Assembly: GCA_032716605.1 (NCBI GenBank)
Contig: CM064506.1
Location: 20,804,894-20,868,893, forward strand
Direction of reading: 5' to 3'
DNA from: Paralithodes platypus
Taxonomy: Eukaryota; Arthropoda; Malacostraca; Decapoda; Lithodidae
Length of the DNA: 64,000 bases
Shown here: one piece after another, positions 54,376-64,000 of the stretch
Position numbering within the stretch: the first letter of the stretch is position 1
Layout: the number at the start of each line of letters is the position of its first letter
Made by a program: the position numbers and the translations under genes
Notes under the pieces: generated by a model
Database searches by the model: none
Told to the model about the DNA's origin: nothing
The model's input: only the letters and a program-made list of their open reading frames with translations

Positions 54376-54783
54376 AAAGTAGACCCATTAAGGGGGGATG
54401 GTTCACTTTTTCAAAGTAGACCCATTAAGGGGGGATGGTTCACTTTTTCAAAGTAGACCCATTAAGGGGGGATGGTTCACTTTTTCAAAGTAGACCCATT
54501 AAGGGGGGATGGTTCACTTTTTCAAAGTAGACCCATTTAAGGGGGATGGTTCACTTTTTCAAAGTAGACCCATTAAGGGGGGATGGTTCACTTTTTCAAA
54601 GTAGACCCATTAAGGGGGGATGGTTCACTTTTTCAAAGTAGACCCATTAAGGGGGGATGGTTCACTTTTTCAAAGTAGACCCATTAAGGGGGGATGGTTC
54701 ACTTTTTCAAAGTAGACCCATTAAGGGGGGATGGTTCACTTTTTCAAAGTAGACCCATTAAGGGGGGATGGTTCACTTTTTGG
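54376..54783 (+). repeat. 37-bp minisatellite, 11 units, derived from an M1 terminus
   Basis: Units AAAGTAGACCCA plus TTAAGGGGGGATGGTTCAC plus TTTTTC repeat at exact 37-bp spacing, with a single variant unit (CCATTTAAGGGGG). The last unit runs directly into the M1 MITE at 54758. Each unit therefore contains 12 bp of flank, the TTAA and the first 20 bp of the MITE. Confidence 0.95.
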
Positions 54784-55130
54784 GCGATTTTTGCATGTAT
54801 TCATATTTTTTTTAGTTTTCTCCCTAGACCTCCATCAAATTTAAAAAAACATCCATTAGATCCCCTTTCTAGATTAATTTGTACATTTTTCGGTAGAAAA
54901 ATGTCCCGGCCGAAGGCCGATTCTTCCAACATTACAGGCTCACTATCGTTCGCCAGGGAAAAAATCGACACCTAAATGGCACGAAAGGTGATATATTAAA
55001 TATTGATTACGAAATGGGGCGAAAGGTGTTAAAATCGTCAAAATAATGGACCAAATGTCTTAAAATCTCAAAACTAATGGGACTAAACACGAGGGAGAAA
55101 GTTGTCTAGAAAACCGGTCAAAGTAGAGCC
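54758..55130 (+). mobile_element. M1 MITE next to the 37-bp array
   Basis: It has the left terminus TTAAGGGGGGATGGTTCAC, then 'TTTTTCGGTAGAAAAATGTC', 'CCGGCCGAAGGCC' (hairpin), 'GGCTCACTATCGTTCGCC', and ends 'GAGGGAGAAAGTTGTCTAGA'. The right terminus is replaced by GGTCAAAGTAGAGCC, similar to the flank at 54373. No gene. Confidence 0.75.
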
Positions 55131-55236
55131 GTAAAGTCGTGACCGATAGTATGCAAATATCGCCAAGAAAGTATGTGCTTGAATTGAAACCATTAAGTGT
55201 AAATGTGAACCCGCTTACCCGTGAGCTTATATTATG

Positions 55237-55446
55237 TTAACCCCTTCTGTACCGCGACGTATTTTTCATTCTATACTAGCTATATTTAGGCGATTTTGAG
55301 GAAGGAGAAGGATCTGTGGTATTATAAAGGGTTAATTGAGATAGTTCAAAGCCTGTTAATTGCTGGAGGCCTTTTAAAACTGAATAAAATCGTCTAATAG
55401 TAGCTAAAAGATAATAAATAGACGTCGCCGGTATAGAAGGGGTTAA
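55237..55446. mobile_element. TTAA-type MITE (family M2)
   Basis: Left TTAACCCCTTCTGTACCGCG and right, in complement, TTAACCCCTTCTATACCGGC, 210 bp. Its right TTAA is shared with the next M2 copy. Confidence 0.9.
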
Positions 55447-56015
55447 CCCCTAGAATACCAGCAACGTGTGTTATCTCTTATTCTAGCTATTTTTGGTGTA
55501 CATTTAGACGATATTATGCAGCTTAGGGAGGATCTGCGGTAGTTATATTTTTGGTGTACATTTAGACGATATTATGCAGCTTAGGGAGGATCTGCGGTAG
55601 TTATATTTTTGGTGTACATTTAGACGATATTATGCAGCTTAGGGAGGATCTGCGGTAGTTATATTTTTGGTGTACATTTAGACGATATTATGCAGCTTAG
55701 GGAGGATCTGCGGTAGTTATATTGGTGTACTTTAGACGATATTATGCAGCTTAGGGAGGATCTGCGGTAGTTATATTTTGGTGTACATTTAGACGATATT
55801 ATGCAGCTTAGGGAGGATCTGCGGTAGTTATATTTTTGGTGTACATTTAGACGATATTATGCAGCTTAGGGAGGATCTGCGGTAGTTATAAAAAAGGGTT
55901 GGTTGAGATAGTTTGAAGCCTTCGTATTGCTTGAGGTCCTTCCTAAGCTGAATAAAATGTTCTAATAGTTGCCACAATATAATGAAGAGGATGCCACCGG
56001 TACAGTATGGGTTAA
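55443..56015. mobile_element. M2 MITE enlarged by an internal 58-bp array
   Basis: The ends are TTAACCCCTAGAATACCAGC and, in complement, TTAACCCATACTGTACCGGT. The interior holds seven units of about 58 bp (55495-55890), each GGTGTACATTTAGACGATAT, 'TATGCAGCTTAGGGAGGATC', 'TGCGGTAGTTATATTT'. The unit is the left-middle part of an M2 element repeated in place. The remainder ('GTCCTTCCTAAGCTGAATAA') is single copy. Confidence 0.9.
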
Positions 56016-56017
56016 GG

Positions 56018-56041
56018 AGGGGGGGGGGGGGGGGGGGGGGG
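56018..56041. repeat. G homopolymer
   Basis: About 24 G, immediately right of the enlarged M2 element. Prone to assembly error. 56042-56290 has no recognised feature beyond a repeated 'GTGGTCAATT'-type inverted pair. Confidence 0.9.
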
Positions 56042-56289
56042 TATAAATTGACCACTTGCGAGATTTGGTTTATAAGGAAGTTGGAGCTGTGGCCATCGTT
56101 ATTTAGTAGAATTATCAGCTAAAATACGGTCATAAAACAGTTATAAATACTGGACATAAAACCAAATTGATCATACTTTTCATCCATCAAAAACCCACAA
56201 TATTACTCCATTTCTCGTAAATATCGATGTTCATGGCTCCAACTTCCTTATAGCCTGAAACTCGCAAGTGGTCAATTAGCTCATTAATG

Positions 56290-56465
56290 TATCTTTATAT
56301 TATTTGTTTGTTCCCTCTCTAGAAAACCATCAAGCTGAAAATGCATCCGCCCAAGACCCTCCTGTAAGATAAATGTGTACATTTTTCAATAGAAAAATGT
56401 CCCGCCCGAAGGCCAGTTCCTCCTAAATTACAGGCTCGCTATCGCTCGCCATGAAAATATCGACA
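56290..56465 (+). mobile_element. Partial M1 MITE
   Basis: Contains 'TTTTTCAATAGAAAAATGTC', 'CGCCCGAAGGCC', 'CAGGCTCGCTATCGCTCGCC' and 'AAAATATCGACATCTTAATG', the middle of the family. It is cut at 56465 by SINE-2. Confidence 0.65.
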
Positions 56466-56470
56466 TCTTA

Positions 56471-56697
56471 ATGAAACATGGGCTGGTCTACCAGAGTGAG
56501 AACTGAGCGATCTCTGCCATACCCATAGCTTACTCTGACTGTTCCTTTTACTTATGTATTTTCTAGATCTCAAGTGACGGCGTCTCTTCCGTGGATTGAC
56601 CTCCCAATCTACCAAGATTGGAAGCCAAAGCGTCACATTTTTCCTTTGCCACTCAACTTTTTCTTCATAATTGCTGAGGGGCACAGGGCCTTGGGTG
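56471..56697 (+). mobile_element. SINE-2 fragment (no head, no tail)
   Basis: From 'TGGGCTGGTCTACCAGAGTG' to 'GGGGCACAGGGCCTTGGGTG'. It starts at the same internal point as the copy at 25878-27461, and its 3' part is missing. LINE-type insertion does not usually lose 3' ends, so later rearrangement is likely. Confidence 0.75.
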
Positions 56698-57122
56698 GTA
56701 AAATGCCCCAGAACGAGAAGCCCACCACAGAAGCCACGAGCGAACACCACACAGAAACACCCGAAAGAAAGGTCCACAGAACGAAAGGACCAGGGCCGGT
56801 ATTTATAAAAGAATTTAAAAATGTCCCTAAAAGTAATTTTAACTAAAAGAAAATCCTTAAATTCATAAAACATTTAAAAGCAGCTTTTAGTGGAAGCGTT
56901 AAGAAAGCTGCCACAACCGCTATTAATAGGTAAGTATAGGCTTCTAATTGCATATACTAATTACTATAAAACATTAGGGTAATTATGCAATATTTTGTTA
57001 TTGTGAAATCAATTATATATTGCTAAATTGAAAGGGTAATATATTTACCATACCAAAACAATTGCATACTCCGGTGTGGCAGCATCTGAGATAGTTGCCA
57101 AATTCGCGAGTTTACACAATTC

Positions 57123-57416
57123 GTAAAGTGGGGTAATTTCGGAAATTTTCCTAGTTTGTTTTTTACAATTTCTCCTGACTGTAAACACATTGTAGAGATT
57201 TAACTAGATCAAGTGATGTGTAGTGATAATGCGCCGTAATCCAGGAAGCCTCCTAAAATTATCTCCCATAATATCCTTATCCTTTTCCTAAATAATGTCC
57301 GAAGTATTCTTGAAAAGTATGGTAAAAGCGTTTCCATTGTATAATGACAATGGCTAATTACATATTATCGCCAAAGTCCGAAGTTATGACCGCAGTCCGA
57401 AATCACCCCAGTTTAC
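57123..57416. mobile_element. MITE with TTCGGA/TCCGAA ends, copy 2
   Basis: The ends are GTAAAGTGGGGTAATTTCGG and, in complement, GTAAACTGGGGTGATTTCGG, much better preserved than in copy 1 (6491-6746). Interior as in copy 1. Non-coding. Confidence 0.8.
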
Positions 57417-57490
57417 AGTAATTTGCGAAAAAATAGGGTGCAAATAGGCTACTTAAATTGGTCTCGGATGTTATGAAATAGGCATATCTT

Positions 57491-57962
57491 GTGACAATCG
57501 AAAGTAAAAGTAAAACTAGAGAAGCTGTTGAACAAGACATATCAAGTAATTATATTGAGGACTTAAGCTTTGAAAATGCCAGAACAATTTTTATGACAAG
57601 GACAAGAATGATAGAAGTAAAAGAAAACTTCAAAAACAAATATGAATCTAACCTATTGTGCGATATTTGTCAAAATGAAAATCAAATGCACCTGTTCAAC
57701 TATGAATCATACGAAGACCTATACACAGATCTGAGAGGTAGGGACAACTTGAGGGAAATATTTGAACAAAATGAATTAAAAAGGGTAGCAGAGATTATAA
57801 GAACAGTTCTAAAAGGGAGGGAGACTATCGTTAATTTGAGAAAAGAAATATATAAGTAATATGAAAATGTTTAACAAATACAAATAACAATAAGGAAACA
57901 GCCATCGTTCATAGAACGAACTCCTGGATGGGAGAGTGCGCCAAAAACAACAACAACAATCT
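57491..57962 (+). pseudogene. LINE C-terminal fragment with Cys-rich motif, (AAC)n tail
   Basis: A 122-codon frame (57491-57859) reads 'LSFENARTIFMTRTRMIEVK', 'NFKNKY', then a Cys-rich motif 'CDICQNENQMHLFNYES', ending 'RKEIYK'. This looks like the C-terminal end of a LINE ORF2, where a CCHC-like motif is common; here the final Cys is replaced. The start ATG is simply the first in a truncated piece. A 3' UTR of 100 bp ends in AACAACAACAAC. It may belong to the family of the RT at 1-1130, which lacks its C-terminus, but no overlap exists to test this. Confidence 0.6.
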
Positions 57963-58079
57963 AATATTATATGTTAGTCCTTCTACACTCCTTTAATTTG
58001 GTCTATTTGTTAGTGTTCTTCCAACAAGTACAGTATAGGCGTTTGTCAACGAGGACGCTGGAAATATACCGGTTGTGGG

Positions 58080-58790
58080 CGGAGGAGGGGATTTATCCAA
58101 GGTTAAGAACATAGGAACAAGAATTTTGTTTTTATCTCTTAACCCGGCAAGCGCGATAGGCCTCACGGAAGGCTTCCTATAGGGAACGCGATAGGCCTCA
58201 CGGAAGCAGGACCATAAAAAAAAAGGGCCTATCAAAACAAAGGAATTTGTCTCTAGGTGAGATAATTCCCCTCCAGTACTCATCCATGTAAATCTCACCC
58301 ACCCCCCTCCCCTCCTTCCCCACCTTATTCCCCCCTCCCTCCCCACCTCAATTATCACCTATTTTTCCTCTTATTATCATCATTTATCGGTTATTTTTCT
58401 CTCCCGCGATAATGTAGCACAAGTGGGTTGCATAAAAGATCGTTATGCAACACCCAGACACCGGCACACACCGCCCCGCTCTTCTCAGTTGACTCCCAGA
58501 CAGCGAGAGGGGAGGGCTGCCTGTCTCTCTCTCTCGCCTGAGATTATGACCGGGTGGCCAATATCTTCGTTTTTCACCACCCAAATGCTTTTCCCACTTA
58601 TTTTAGCACTCTTGAAGGTTCATATATACATCATATATGTAAAATAAAAGCATACCGAAAACAAATAATGGTTTATATTGTAAATATAACGAATTCTGTC
58701 AGAATCCAGGGCTAGAAATGCACAAATAACTACCCTAGCACCTACTGTCATATCGCGCTTGTCAGGTTAACCTTGGATTTACCCATCTAA
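58080..58790. other. Region with imperfect inverted ends, unassigned
   Basis: 'ATCCAAGGTTAAGAACAT' and CCCGGCAAGCGCGATA at 58095-58160 correspond in complement to 'AAATCCAAGGTTAACCTGAC' and CAAGCGCGATATGA near 58745-58785. Inside there is a duplicated 'GCGATAGGCCTCACGGAAG' and a C/T-rich stretch. Possibly a decayed TIR element. No gene. Confidence 0.4.
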
Positions 58791-58869
58791 AAATAGAGAG
58801 ACCGACCGCGGCAAAAAATGTAGTCGGACATATATTATATACAGTATGAATCGAGATGTTTAAAGTAGG

Positions 58870-60199
58870 TTGTTGTTGTTGTTCCCTAAGCTGCCTGGCC
58901 GAACAGCCCCGAGTCCCTGAGGAAGGCCATGGCCACGATCGGGCTTTTCCACAGAGCTCTCATTGAGTGTAGGTTGTGTTGTTGGCGTAAGTGGTTGTGT
59001 GAAATGCAGTCTTCTATGATGTGTTTAATGGTATGGGGTGCTGTGTTACATCCCGGGCAGGCGTCGACAACGGAGTCATCCAGTCTCTTCTGATAGCTCA
59101 GGAGAGCTGGATGGTGTCCGCATCTCAGCCTGGCCAGGTGGACTCTGTCCTCGCGAGGGAGGGAGGATTCGGAAGGATGGATTTCGGGAGGTCGTGCATG
59201 CAGCTGCGTGTTGTCTGTGAGTGAGTGGATGGATTGGCGAGAGATATGAGTATGGATGTGCTTCTGGAAGTTGGTTCGGGGTGGGCAGGGAGGGAGAGAG
59301 GACAATAATTGTGTGTGATACCGTGTGCTGGGTGTTGTTTTGATATTTCTTGGTGTCTGTGGGTGTGTTGCCATGTAGTTTAGTGGGTGGTCTTGGTTCG
59401 TGGAGGCTGCTGCCAGGAATTGAGTGCCTCTCATGTCCAGATGGTCTTTGACTTTGAGGATTTTGGTTTCTTGATGTAGATGATCTGTGGGTGCAGTAGC
59501 TGTGCAGCCTGTAATGATCTTCAGGGCTTTGTTTTGAATAGTCTGTAACGTCTTATGATGTGTTTCAGCTAGGTTAGAAGCCCAGGCTGGGCTTGCGTAT
59601 TCCATTACTGATCTTATGTATTGTTTATATACTGTGATGGTAGTTTCTTTGTTGTGTCCAAATTTTGTGTGAGCAAGTGACCTGAGGGCGTTAAGTCTGG
59701 GTGTCAGTTTCTTTTTAATGTTTGTGGTGTGCTGTTTGAATGTCATATGAGTATCATATGTTACTCCTAGGATTTTGGGTGTGTGTGTATGTGTTAGGGG
59801 TGTGTTGTTTATGGTGAGTTGAGGGATGTATTCGTGTTCACCTGTCCAGCTTGTGAGCAGGGTTGCGGTGGATTTGGCTGGGGCTAGATTAAGTCTGTTT
59901 GTAGTGCACCAGCCATGTAGTGTGTTGAGATAGGGTTGAAGGAGATCTGTTGCTCTTCTTGGGTCATGGTGTGTGCATGTGAGTGTTATGTCATCTGCAT
60001 AGGAGGCTAAGTTTATTTGGGGAGTATTGGGTGTAGTTATATCGTGCATGTACAGATTGAAGAGTGCGGGCGATAGGACGGATCCTTGTGGGACTCCGTT
60101 TGGAAAGTTTCTGATTTTAGATGACTGACCGGCAAAAGATACGTGTGCACATCTGCCTGCTAGGAAGTTGGCCAGCCACCTTTTTGTGTTGTTGTGCAT
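58870..60199 (-). pseudogene. Jockey-like LINE: RT catalytic half and C-terminus, (AAC)n tail
   Basis: The minus-strand frame 60199-58886 (437 codons from first ATG) reads 'FPNGVPQGSVLSPALFNLYM', 'SYADDITLTCTH' (catalytic, about 59992-60003), 'LHGWCTTNRLNLAPAKSTA', 'ILGVTYDTHMTFKQH', 'SVMEYASPAWASNLAETHHK' and a C-terminal 'LARLRCGHHPALLSY' with 'CPGCNTAPHTIKHIIEDC' zinc-like motif, ending 'FLRDSGLFGQAA'. It is intact over this part. The 3' end is only about 20 bp beyond the stop, then (AAC)5. A frameshift near 60190 joins it to 60160-60435. The last 80 bp match SINE-2. Confidence 0.9.
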
Positions 60200-61430
60200 G
60201 TTTGTGTTGTAGATTTGTTTGTTAGGTTGTGGCGGGGGATGGCATCGAAGGCTTTACTAATGTCGAGTGTGGCTAATAGTGATCTGTGTGGTGGTCTAGC
60301 TGAGTTGATGCCGTCAAAAGCTCTTTGTGTAAGGTCTGTGAGAAGAGTGTTTGTGGAGTGCAGTGGCCTAAAGCCATGTTGTGTTGGAGCTAGGGGTAGG
60401 TCGGGTGTAATTAGTTGTAATACTAGGCGTTCCATGACTTTGGAGGGGGAGCAAAGGAGTGTGATGGGGCGGTGCGAGGAGGGTAGCGTGGGGTCTTTGT
60501 TGGGTTTGGGGAATGTGATGATGATACCATGCTTCCAAATGTCTGGTATTGTGTTGTGTGAATAGCTGTAGTTTGATATGTTAGTGAGTGTTTGTATGCC
60601 TTGTGGTCCCAGGTGTCTGAGGTGTATGTTGCTTATGTTGTCTAGGCCACAGGTGGGTGAGTGCTTGAGATTGTTGATGATATGCTTTGTCTGGTGATTG
60701 GTGAAGGGTGTATAGTCAGGGTCTGTGGGGAATTGTCTCTTGTGTCGGATGACACGTCGGTCGTCTTTGTGAGGTTTTAGGTGGCTGACATGTGAAAAGT
60801 GATTGATGAGAGTGTTTGCTTGTTGTTTACATGAAGGAGTAGAGTCTGTTGTTGTGATTGCAGCATGTGATTGTGTTGTGTTGCTGTTGGAAAGTGTGAT
60901 GCTGTTTAGTGTTTTGTAGAGTTTTTTGGGGTTTGTTTTGTGATCAAGTGTTTGTAGGAAGTTATTCCAATTTAGTTTTTGTTGTTCTTGTATTTTGTTG
61001 TTAGTTTGGGTGTTGAGTGCTTGAATTTGTTGTGATGTCTTGTGTGTGGGGTGCTGGGGAGTGTTTCAGTGTGTCGCGTTGTCTGATGAGGTTTTGAATT
61101 TCTGGTGTGAAGTTGGGGTTGTGTTTTTTTCTGTTACCTCTTGGAATGTGTTTCTTGTCAGCATTTTGGATAGTTTTATTGAGTATGTGTACAGCATTGT
61201 TGATGTTAGTGATGGGTGTACTGTTTAGAGTTGTGAAGTGTTGTTCTGTCTCATTTGTAAATGCTTCCCAGTTAGCTTTTTTATAATTGGTGTATGTGTG
61301 TTTGTGGCTAGCTGGGGTGAGTCTGGTTTTGGTGGTGATAATGATCGGGAGGTGGTCAGAGCCTAAGGTTCTGACCACCCTCCAGGATGTTGTGGGGGCG
61401 AGTTCTGGGGATCAAAAGGTGATGTCTGGA
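60160..61430 (-). pseudogene. Jockey-like LINE: endonuclease end, linker and RT N-terminal part
   Basis: Minus strand from 61430: 'SPELAPTTSWRVVRTLGSDH' (end of the endonuclease, with an in-frame stop just before it), 'KANWEAFTNETEQHFTTLN', a long linker, then RT motifs in a frame reaching 60160: 'LPLAPTQHGFRPLHSTNTLL' and 'LLATLDISKAFDAIPRH'. A frame break lies between 61001 and 60435, where the intermediate RT blocks are readable only with shifts. The 5' end is truncated near 61430. With 58870-60199 it is one LINE of about 2.56 kb. Confidence 0.85.
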
Positions 61431-61854
61431 GATAATGGGTATAGTAGGTTATAGTAGGTAATAGGTTATATGGGTAAGTAGGTTGATATATATGGTGGTA
61501 GGTTACTTTCTAATATAGCTTATTCGTTGAAGAACACACAGTGGATCACCTTTGAGTAGTATGATGTGCGGGTGGTATATGGATAGAATCAAGAGTTACC
61601 TAACATACTCCCCTGATAATATAGATAACCTACAATCATGAGTACAGTTACATTTTGACCTTGCCAAATAATGTAGGGTAATACACACTTTCATCTCGGG
61701 GTTAGGAGCTTTGTTCCTCTAAGTTTTCATTCGTGGTTTATATGGTATCTTTTGATTAACTCAGAGTCGCTATAGGCCTATTAATCCAATTGGTCTTTTT
61801 AACATGAAAATTCCTTGGCAGGGGGTGGCGGATTTGTTATTCAACCATCTTCAT

Positions 61855-62034
61855 CGTCCTCTAAAAGTAACTTTTAAGCGCTAAAAGTCCCTAGGAGGGC
61901 TTTTAGTTTTCGCCGGGTTTAAAAGCTACTTTTAACTGCTAAAAGTTTTTTTTACCCAACTTTTATATTTTAAAAGTGGCCGCCATCTTTAAAAGCTACT
62001 TTTAAGCCTAAAAGTGCTTTATAAATACCGCCCC
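61855..62034. mobile_element. Solo MITE-like segment with TTATAAATACCG end
   Basis: A chain of 'CTAAAAGT' and 'ACTTTTA' words in both orientations ('AAAAGCTACTTTTAA') ending TTTATAAATACCGCCCC. The complement of this end resembles GGGCCGGTATTTATAAAA at 56793-56810. CGGTATTTATAAA ends are common in Harbinger-like MITEs, which is suggestive only. Confidence 0.5.
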
Positions 62035-64000
62035 TTGTCTTGCCAGACTAAGTTTCTGAAGACCAATCGCCCCCATAAATCTATGTATTCAATCCTTAGG
62101 TTAATTATCTTTATCCGCCATTGTGTTCATCTTTTCCATTTACTTTTCCGCAATTGTTATACGTCTTCCACTCACCTCCTTCGTATCCACAATCCACACT
62201 ACTCCATTTTGCTTCGTGTCCTACACCTCTTACCCGCCCGACTCTACCTACATGATGATGAACCGGAATATACATTCATATTAAAAACACCCATGCCCTG
62301 TCCCTAGGTTGAGCCAATGCCAACCAATCAGACAACCATATATCTATGTATGTTCTTCCATCCGAGAAGTAGATGTTAAAACCCCATGTCCAGATTAATA
62401 AGAGATGAAGATACCCACGGGTACACCAGTGATATAGAACCATTGCCCCTGTAAGACCTAGACAGCCATGACTACAGATGTTAGCCACCATGCTATAACT
62501 TAATGCTTACCACAACCATAGATTGTATAGATAACTTTTTCGTTGTCCATTGCCACCATAGTATCACGAAACAATAACGAAGTACCCCTACGAACTGCCG
62601 TTTTTCTTTGGTCTATATTTCATAGAAAACGCAGTTCCCAGGGACAACTAGACATACAAAAACTTGTGCCAACTAATAGTGTCCATAACCCCTCATCTTG
62701 ACGAGTAATAATCCACCCTGTTTTTCCCTACTTTATCCACAGTCAAGCACACACCTACAGTTAACCTCATTCTCCCCCCACAGCCCCACAATCCACATGA
62801 TTCTATCTTTTCCAGACTCATATACCACCCCATAGTTGCATCCCCCGGTAGCATTTGGCTAACGTACTTTCACTGTCCTTTCAAACTCCAATATCAACTG
62901 TAGCCTAATGCCACCCCCACGCCCGGAGACCTTGGGGTCAAATTTCCACGTAGCCCCCCTGAACTCCCCCCCTCTCATTAACACCCCGCGCTCCTCGACT
63001 CTTGTCCGGCCTAGCCTCTCCCTCATACCTCTTGAAGATCCTTGATTTTTCCGTTGCCAACACTCTCCAACCTTTTATATATATACTCCTATCCGGCCTA
63101 CCTTCCCTTAGTAGGCCGGAACAACATTAGAACTTTACTAACCCCTTGCATGCCATCTATTCTCTTACAACCCATTCACGACCCTGCACCCAATGGTCGT
63201 CGGTGCGAGGCTAGCCGCCTCGCCAGTAACTAACTTGTATTGCCATACTTCCAGATAAATGTGGCAGAGTTAGCAACCCAGTCTCCACCACATCCAGCAA
63301 ACCATACAATTAACAACCAACCGATTAAAACCAGCTAGCCAAGGCACCTTCGGTTTTGGTATTAAGGACACCCACATCTGTCTCATAAACAGAGGGTTAT
63401 TACAAACACTGGTGATATGGCAAGCCCCTAGCCACAGCCGCCGGACGACCATCCCAGAGAGGTAGCCCAGCTACCCCTTTTTACCCACCCGAGGAGGGAG
63501 ACCCCCACCCCTGCGGAGGTATACCTGACCCCTGTTTTGACTTCCGGGTCATTGCCAGGTAGCACAGGAATTCTTCCTATCAATGAACTAACCATGCATG
63601 ACTAACACTTTTACTAACCTCTATTAACTCACAATAAACCATTTACCTTTCTTGCATACTCTGATCACTAAATTAGCACCTCAGCTATACCATAGAATGA
63701 AGATTGAACAATCTAAGAGAGACGCTCCTATCACAGCTGTCCCCATCCTCCTCGCAAAGTAGATCCAGTCTCTCTCCCCTAAATACTTCCAGTATAGCCA
63801 AAATAGTACCTCTTACTAAGGCTCAGTTATATCATATTATGAAGGCTTCCTATAGTCATGTGCCACAACAGTAATCACCACCTTACCTAGTCCCCGTATC
63901 TATTGAGAACTCAAATAAGTCCATAAGACTCGAGATCCCTATGGCCTACAGGGCCCAAAATCGAGCCTATAAACCCAGCTCCAGCCCCCAGTAAAATCAG
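62035..64000 (+). repeat. Unidentified long interspersed repeat R, copy 2 (runs off window)
   Basis: It begins CCTTGTCTTGCCAGACTAAG right after the MITE-like end and follows copy 1 (1960-4345) to the end of the window with many small indels. The longest open frames are 97 codons or less. Both copies share the same polarity. I recognise no protein domain, so whether it is an LTR retrotransposon body or another repeat is open. Confidence 0.7.

Noticed and set aside
56793..62034. A single 5.2 kb transposon with GGCCGGTATTTATAAA ends
   Set aside because: Only about 16 bp of the ends match, flanks do not share a target duplication, and each end could be a solo MITE remnant.

Overview
This window is a repeat-dominated piece of a eukaryotic nuclear genome, most likely an arthropod and plausibly a decapod crustacean. 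The grounds are the TTAGG/CCTAA-type telomere-like repeats (9540-9972, 13607-13632, 14826-14888), the very dense AT, CA, GA and AAT microsatellites, and the mixture of CR1-like, Jockey-like and RTE-like LINEs with tRNA-derived SINEs and many MITEs. The organism call is inference. I see no convincing host protein-coding gene, rRNA gene or canonical tRNA gene. Nearly every coding stretch is a transposon protein, usually truncated, frameshifted or interrupted.

Layout. 1-1130 is a LINE reverse transcriptase remnant (minus). 1130-5250 is an unidentified repeat whose second, direct copy fills 62035-64000. 5262-5930 is a decayed hAT-like transposase. 6480-7330 holds a MITE and a rearranged CR1 fragment. 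9140-11740 is tandem repeat, with telomere-like and CACCTAATAA-type minisatellites and a long hairpin. 12306-16850 is a dead RTE-type LINE carrying a MITE and a foldback element (F) that itself contains an inverted copy of F. 17309-18846 is a Tc1/mariner-like TIR element. 19483-24145 is a Jockey-like LINE split by a 3.55 kb TA-flanked TIR element (T copy A). 25868-27475 is a SINE-2 copy split by a 1.17 kb DNA transposon. 29-36 kb holds SINE-1, TA and TTAA MITEs, a foldback element and Helitron-like ends.

36018-46234 is the most layered region. T copy B (inverted relative to A) is interrupted by a poly(A)-tailed LINE with a putative restriction-like endonuclease domain. That LINE is in turn interrupted by SINE-1 plus a tandem LTR-internal-LTR-internal-LTR array with an env-like remnant. 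47.09-47.78 kb is a 98-bp satellite. 48056-48866 is a truncated CR1-like copy. 49930-54177 is a nearly full-length CR1-like LINE with coiled coil, SGNH esterase, endonuclease and RT, in which esterase and endonuclease share one open frame. 54.37-56.02 kb holds two minisatellites that grew out of MITE sequence. 57.1-61.43 kb carries a MITE, a LINE C-terminal fragment and a minus-strand Jockey-like LINE whose 3' end is shared by SINE-2.

Relationships. The elements form a readable insertion history. Reading frames of dead LINEs continue across the T, F and MITE insertions, so they give 'empty site' evidence for target duplications (TA, about 4-5 bp, TTAA). The Jockey-like LINE is the likely mobilising partner of SINE-2, because both end in the same coding-derived 3' segment and an (AAC)n tail.
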